From Pseudomonadota bacterium (GTDB taxonomy: Bacteria; Pseudomonadota; Gammaproteobacteria; Steroidobacterales; Steroidobacteraceae): 9,016 nt of DNA. Positions 5,448 to 9,016 of the stretch are shown here, one piece after another. The translations under genes and the position numbers were made by a program. The stretch is from contig JAKBCE010000093.1 of the NCBI GenBank assembly GCA_021808195.1, forward strand, positions 1 to 9,016, in the 5' to 3' direction. The notes under the pieces are model-generated. The model saw nothing but the letters and a program-made list of their open reading frames with translations. It was not told where the DNA came from and made no database searches. Each line of letters starts with the position of its first letter. Position 1 is the stretch's first letter.

Positions 5448-6760
5448 ATTCCTCATCTGTCGAGCTGCGCGCCAACCTGGCGCCTGAAGAGGCCCGGATC
5501 GGAGAGCGGGAGCGGGTCGCGGGCGCCATGCGGGGTTTCGCACGGGAGTTCGGCGCGCTGAGCGCGCTGCGCCTGGAGGCGTGTGTGCACTGCGGAATGT
5601 GCGCCGATGCGTGCCACTTCTACATTGCGACCGAGGATCCTCAGTACACCCCGGTGCTGAAGGTCGAACCGTTCAAGCAGGCCTTCAAGCGCGAGGCGGG
5701 TGCCTTCGCCCCGCTGTTCCGGTGGTTCGGACTGAAGCCGAAAGTCACCGCCGAGGAGCTCGAGCGTTGGCAGCATCTGCTCTATGACAGCTGCAATCTT
5801 TGCGGGCGATGCTCTCTGATGTGCCCCATGGGCATCGACATTACTGAACTAATCGAACAGGCGCGTCGGGGCATGTTCGAAGCGGGACTTGCTCCGAAAG
5901 AGCTGTACGAAAAGGCGGCGCACCAGCGGCACAGTGGACAACCGGAGCCCACGAACGAGCCGTACCGGGAGCAATTGCTTGCGATCGGACGGCGGTTCGG
6001 TGTGGAAATCCCGCTGGACAAGCCGCATGCGGAAGTGATGCTCACGGTGCCGAGAACCGACATCGAACACTACCCGGCTGCGGTTGCCGCGCTCGCACGC
6101 GTCATGGCGCACATGAATGTGGACTGCACGTTCCGCACCGACGGACTGATCGCAGAAAACTACGGATACTATGCCGGCGGACGCGATTGGCAGCGCCGCA
6201 TCAGCATGCGGTTGATCGATGAAGCCGTTGCCTGCCGTGCCAAGATTCTGATCGTCCCGGAGTGCGGGCATGCGTACTCGGCGTTGCGCTGGGAAGCGGC
6301 CGAACTGCTCGGACGGCCGCTCCCGTTCAAGGTTCTGCATGTCACGGAATACCTCGCCGATGCGCTCGAGGCGGGCCGGTTGAAGCTTCGGCCGGCTGAC
6401 ACGGGCGTGACTGCGTTTCACGATCCCTGCCAACTGGTGCGAAAAGGCGGCGTCACCGATGCCCCGCGTCGATTGATGCGGGCGATGGGCATCGAGCCTA
6501 CCGAGACGGTGCGGCACATTGGCTACAACATTTGCTGCGGCGGCGGCGGCGGAGTTTTTGACATCAAGCGCGCTGCGCCCTTGCGCTACAGGGTTGTCGA
6601 AGAGAAGTTCAATGAGATCGATCAGACCGGAGCGCAGACCTTCCTCACCAGCTGCTCGGACTGCCGGCGAACATTCGATGACGGGAAGCAGCACTTCAAC
6701 TGGCAGCAGACGCCGCGCAGCCTGCTGGAGCTGCTCGCCGATCACCTCCGGAGCGCATAA
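5444..6760 (+). CDS. isp2: Isp2: HdrD/DsrK-like iron-sulfur protein with CCG domain
   Basis: A 438-residue soluble Fe-S protein without signal peptide, so cytoplasmic. Two ferredoxin motifs CxxCxxCxxxC are seen: C47, C50, C53, C57 and C117, C120, C123, C127. The C-terminal half is a CCG (cysteine-rich) domain: C329 in HDPCQL, C364-C365 followed by a run of five glycines, and C404-x-x-C407 in SCSDC. This matches the noncubane [4Fe-4S] site of HdrB/HdrD and DsrK. An earlier single C274 in VPECGHAY belongs to the first, degenerate half. In hydrogenase operons of Thiocapsa and Allochromatium, Isp2 pairs with Isp1 to link HydSL to the cytoplasm. The GTG start at 5444 overlaps the isp1 stop by 4 bases and follows AGGGGG (5431-5436) by 7 bases. 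Reading the frame from further upstream (5105) would run through isp1 and is not real. Confidence 0.93.
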   Translation: MNSSSVELRANLAPEEARIGERERVAGAMRGFAREFGALSALRLEACVHCGMCADACHFYIATEDPQYTPVLKVEPFKQAFKREAGAFAPLFRWFGLKPKVTAEELERWQHLLYDSCNLCGRCSLMCPMGIDITELIEQARRGMFEAGLAPKELYEKAAHQRHSGQPEPTNEPYREQLLAIGRRFGVEIPLDKPHAEVMLTVPRTDIEHYPAAVAALARVMAHMNVDCTFRTDGLIAENYGYYAGGRDWQRRISMRLIDEAVACRAKILIVPECGHAYSALRWEAAELLGRPLPFKVLHVTEYLADALEAGRLKLRPADTGVTAFHDPCQLVRKGGVTDAPRRLMRAMGIEPTETVRHIGYNICCGGGGGVFDIKRAAPLRYRVVEEKFNEIDQTGAQTFLTSCSDCRRTFDDGKQHFNWQQTPRSLLELLADHLRSA

Positions 6761-6772
6761 GAGGGGAATTCG

Positions 6773-8515
6773 ATGAGCACGCAGACGATAGTGGTTGATC
6801 CGATCACGCGCATCGAAGGTCATTTGCGCATCGAGGCGCAAATGGATGGAAACGTGATCTCGAATGCGATCAGCTCCGGGACGATGGTGCGTGGGATCGA
6901 GATCATCCTGCGCGACCGGGATCCGCGCGACGCATGGGCGTTCGCGCAGAGAATTTGCGGCGTCTGCACGCTCGTGCACGGCATCGCTTCGGTACGCGCA
7001 GTCGAAGATGCGCTGCAATACGATATTCCGCCGAATGCGAACCTGATCAGAAATCTGATGATTGGCGCGCAATTCGTGCACGACCACGTCATGCATTTCT
7101 ATCACCTGCACGCGCTCGATTGGGTGGACGTCGTCTCGGCGCTGTCGGCGGATGCGAAGGAGACTTCGAGTCTGGCCCAGTCGATCTCGACGTATCCGAT
7201 GTCTTCACCGGGATATTTCGCAGACGTGCAGCGCCGGGTGAAGACGCTCGTGGAGTCCGGGCAGCTCGGGATTTTTGCCAACGGCTACTGGGGGCACCCG
7301 GCGTATAAACTGCCGCCGGCGGCGAATCTGCTGGCGGTCGCGCACTACCTGGAGGCTCTCGCCTGGCAGCGCAGAGCGGCCGAATTGCACGCGATCTTCG
7401 GTGGTAAGAATCCGCATCCGAATTTCGTGGTCGGCGGCAGTCCGGTTGGCATCAGCGTGCATGAGACGAGCGGAACCGGTACGACGGCCGTCAATACGGT
7501 GGGTCTGGCGCGGGTGGCGGACATCATCGGGCACATGCAGAGTTTTGTCGATCAGGTGTATCTGCCCGATACGCTGGCGATCGCGTCGTTCTACAAGGAT
7601 TGGCTGACGCCGGGACACGGGGAAGGTGTCGGGAATTTCCTCTGCTACGGGGACTTCCCGGCGAGTGGTATCCCGAATCCGACGCAAATGATGATTCCGC
7701 GCGGCGCAATTCTCGGGCGCGATCTGACGCGGATTCATGAAGTCGACCTGAATGCGGAGGCGGAAATCGAGGAGTTCGTGGCCCACTCCTGGTACGACTA
7801 CACGAGCGGCAAGGACTCCGGCCTGCACCCCTACGAGGGACAGACTCACCTGCACTACACGGGACCGAAGCCGCCGTATGCGCACCTCGATCCGGCGGCG
7901 AGCTATTCGTGGCTCAAATCCCCTCGCTGGAAAGGTCATCCGATGGAGGTGGGGCCGCTCGCGCGGGTCCTGATGCTCTATGCGAGTGGACACGAGCCGA
8001 CCCGTGAGCTGGCCGACAAATCTCTGGCCCAGCTGAATGTGCCGCTCGCCGCAATGTATTCGACCCTGGGCCGTACCGCGGCGCGTACGCTCGAGGCAAA
8101 AATCATCGCCGATGCCATGACCGGCTGGTATCAGACCCTCATGAAGAATATCAATACCGGCGACGTGCGCACCTTCAATGCGCAGCGCTGGGACCCGCAG
8201 TCCTGGCCCGCCCATGCGAAAGGCGTCGGATTCACCGAGGCACCCCGCGGCGCGCTCGCCCACTGGGTCGTGATCGATGACGGCCGGATCAGTAACTACC
8301 AGGCGGTCGTGCCGAGCACCTGGAATGCCGGTCCCCGTGATTCAGCAGGCCTGGAGGGTCCGTACGAGGCGTCGCTCAAAGGGCAGTCGCTGGCTGTCAT
8401 CGATCAGCCGCTCGAGATTCTGCGCACTATTCACAGCTTCGACCCCTGCATCGCCTGTGCGGTCCACCTGAGCGCACCGGGCGGTGAGGAGCTGCTGCAG
8501 GTCAAAGTGATCTGA
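6773..8515 (+). CDS. hydL: [NiFe] hydrogenase large (catalytic) subunit
   Basis: A 580-residue catalytic subunit that performs H2 = 2H+ + 2e-. N-terminal motif: C62 and C65 in RICGVCTLVHG. C-terminal motif: C559 and C562 in FDPCIACAVH. These four cysteines hold the Ni-Fe centre. E15 in DPITRIEGHLR corresponds to the proton-gate glutamate E25 of Desulfovibrio fructosovorans. Other conserved stretches are SPRWKGHPMEVGPLAR, EAPRGALAHW (E489, R492) and NYQAVVPSTWNAGPRD. The maturation site is after H565, removing 15 residues (LSAPGGEELLQVKVI). No signal peptide is present, so it should travel with HydS through Tat. GAGGGG (6761-6766) lies 6 bases before the ATG and 12 bases separate it from isp2. 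Length and motifs are those of group 1 uptake-type enzymes. Assignment to group 1e rests mainly on the isp genes. Confidence 0.97.
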   Translation: MSTQTIVVDPITRIEGHLRIEAQMDGNVISNAISSGTMVRGIEIILRDRDPRDAWAFAQRICGVCTLVHGIASVRAVEDALQYDIPPNANLIRNLMIGAQFVHDHVMHFYHLHALDWVDVVSALSADAKETSSLAQSISTYPMSSPGYFADVQRRVKTLVESGQLGIFANGYWGHPAYKLPPAANLLAVAHYLEALAWQRRAAELHAIFGGKNPHPNFVVGGSPVGISVHETSGTGTTAVNTVGLARVADIIGHMQSFVDQVYLPDTLAIASFYKDWLTPGHGEGVGNFLCYGDFPASGIPNPTQMMIPRGAILGRDLTRIHEVDLNAEAEIEEFVAHSWYDYTSGKDSGLHPYEGQTHLHYTGPKPPYAHLDPAASYSWLKSPRWKGHPMEVGPLARVLMLYASGHEPTRELADKSLAQLNVPLAAMYSTLGRTAARTLEAKIIADAMTGWYQTLMKNINTGDVRTFNAQRWDPQSWPAHAKGVGFTEAPRGALAHWVVIDDGRISNYQAVVPSTWNAGPRDSAGLEGPYEASLKGQSLAVIDQPLEILRTIHSFDPCIACAVHLSAPGGEELLQVKVI

Positions 8516-8535
8516 AGCGCACCGGATTCGCAGCC

Positions 8536-8892
8536 ATGCACGAACTCGCGGTCTGCCAGGGATTGCTCCGAGAGGTCGAGGCAGTGGCCCGCGCGCACGA
8601 GGCGGACAGGGTGGTCGGGGTGACGGTGCGTGTGGGGCCATTGTCGGGCATCGAGCCCGACCTGCTGCAGAGCGCCTTCCCGATGGCGAGCGCCGGAACG
8701 AACGCCGCTGAGGCGCACCTCGTGATCGAGCGCGCGGCGGTCCGGGTCCGTTGCCTCATCTGCGCCCGGGACTCGGAGGTTCCCAGTACCCGCCTGCTGT
8801 GCGCGCACTGCGGCGAGTGGCGTGTCGAGCTGCTGAGCGGCGCGGAGTTGCTGTTGACCCGAGTCGAGCTGACCAGGAGGGGCGATGCGTGA
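8536..8892 (+). CDS. hypA: Hydrogenase nickel metallochaperone HypA
   Basis: A 118-residue accessory protein that delivers Ni(II) to the large subunit, normally together with the GTPase HypB. The N-terminal M1-H2-E3 nickel site is intact, which fixes the start at 8536. The zinc site is C73-x-x-C76 and C89-x-x-C92. Compared with typical HypA (about 113-118 residues), length and the VRVGPLSGIEPDLLQSAF core (31-48) match. The last residues after C92 are hydrophobic (VELLSGAELLLTRVEL) as usual. The Shine-Dalgarno is weak, and the gene starts 20 bases after hydL, so it may rely on coupling to upstream translation. HypB is not the next gene. Confidence 0.94.
   Translation: MHELAVCQGLLREVEAVARAHEADRVVGVTVRVGPLSGIEPDLLQSAFPMASAGTNAAEAHLVIERAAVRVRCLICARDSEVPSTRLLCAHCGEWRVELLSGAELLLTRVELTRRGDA
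8875..8880 (+). promoter_or_regulatory. Strong ribosome binding site for the last, partial gene
   Basis: AGGAGG lies inside the end of hypA, 4 bases before ATG at 8885. It is the best Shine-Dalgarno match in the window and argues that the following frame is truly translated. Confidence 0.7.
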
Positions 8893-9016
8893 TTGGAATG
8901 GCTTTGCCAACGGGCTGGAGTCCGCTGCACTGGCGCTCGTCCGGCGCGCCTACGCGGCGGGAATGCAGGGCGAATTTCGCGAGCCGACGGCGCCGCTGAA
9001 CCCGCCGTCGCAGCCG
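8885..9016 (+). CDS. Unidentified gene downstream of hypA (5' part only)
   Basis: The frame is open from ATG 8885 to the right edge, 44 codons, starting MRDWNGFANGLESAALALVR and ending in a proline-rich stretch (APLNPPSQP). The start overlaps the last 8 bases of hypA (ATG at 8885, TGA at 8890-8892) and has AGGAGG upstream, so it belongs to the operon. It is not HypB, which begins with a Cys-rich MCxxCGC-type segment and a His-rich run, and no cysteine motif is visible. The visible part looks like a soluble, helix-forming N-terminus with no signal peptide. I do not recognise the family. Confidence 0.75.
   Translation, partial: MRDWNGFANGLESAALALVRRAYAAGMQGEFREPTAPLNPPSQP

Noticed and set aside
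5849..7111. Long leftward open frame (420 codons) opposite isp2 and hydL
   Set aside because: Composition is that of an antisense shadow; the + strand here encodes unmistakable cluster and Ni-Fe motifs.
7205..8263. Long leftward open frame (352 codons) opposite hydL
   Set aside because: Arg-rich antisense shadow of the conserved large subunit, no recognisable motif.
1..9016. CRISPR arrays, tRNA or rRNA genes
   Set aside because: No regularly spaced repeats, tRNA cloverleaf pattern or conserved rRNA segment was seen on either strand.

Overview
The window is GC-rich bacterial DNA with tightly packed, translationally coupled genes. It looks like a proteobacterium, most plausibly a gamma- or betaproteobacterium. 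The basis is the gene families: an Isp-type (group 1e) periplasmic [NiFe] hydrogenase of the kind known from purple sulfur bacteria such as Thiocapsa and Allochromatium, a hybrid histidine kinase with an SHDLRQP H-box, and a short DoxX protein. The lineage is inferred; no rRNA or other taxonomic marker is present.

Layout. Bases 1-97 look like the right end of an IS200/IS605-type element, with a CTTTAG-loop hairpin followed by TTCAC. It may carry the last codons of a tnpB and the 3' part of its omega RNA. A perfect 15-bp inverted repeat (130-168) separates it from a small DoxX-family membrane protein (221-628, +). A bulged GC-rich hairpin (647-683) lies between doxX and a convergent PAS-HisKA-HATPase-REC hybrid sensor kinase (695-2281, -). 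A 459-base divergent interval (2282-2740) follows. It has no convincing gene but contains two hairpins, the second followed by eight T's like an intrinsic terminator on the + strand.

From 2741 to the right edge all genes point right and form one apparent operon: hydrogenase maturation protease (hupD), a short single-domain HupH/HyaF-like protein, small subunit hydS with a Tat signal, membrane protein isp1, Fe-S protein isp2, large subunit hydL, nickel chaperone hypA, and the first 44 codons of an unidentified gene. Neighbouring genes overlap by 4, 14, 4 and 8 bases or are separated by 4, 12 and 20 bases.

Working model. HydL (Ni-Fe site) and HydS (three Fe-S clusters) are exported together by the Tat pathway on the HydS signal. 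HydS is anchored by its C-terminal helix. Electrons pass through the heme-b-type membrane protein Isp1 to or from cytoplasmic Isp2, which resembles HdrD/DsrK and carries two [4Fe-4S] motifs and a CCG domain. HypA delivers nickel to HydL and HupD removes its last 15 residues. The proximal cluster of HydS has glycine at both positions where O2-tolerant group 1d enzymes have extra cysteines, so a conventional, oxygen-sensitive enzyme is expected. HypB-F are not visible in this window.
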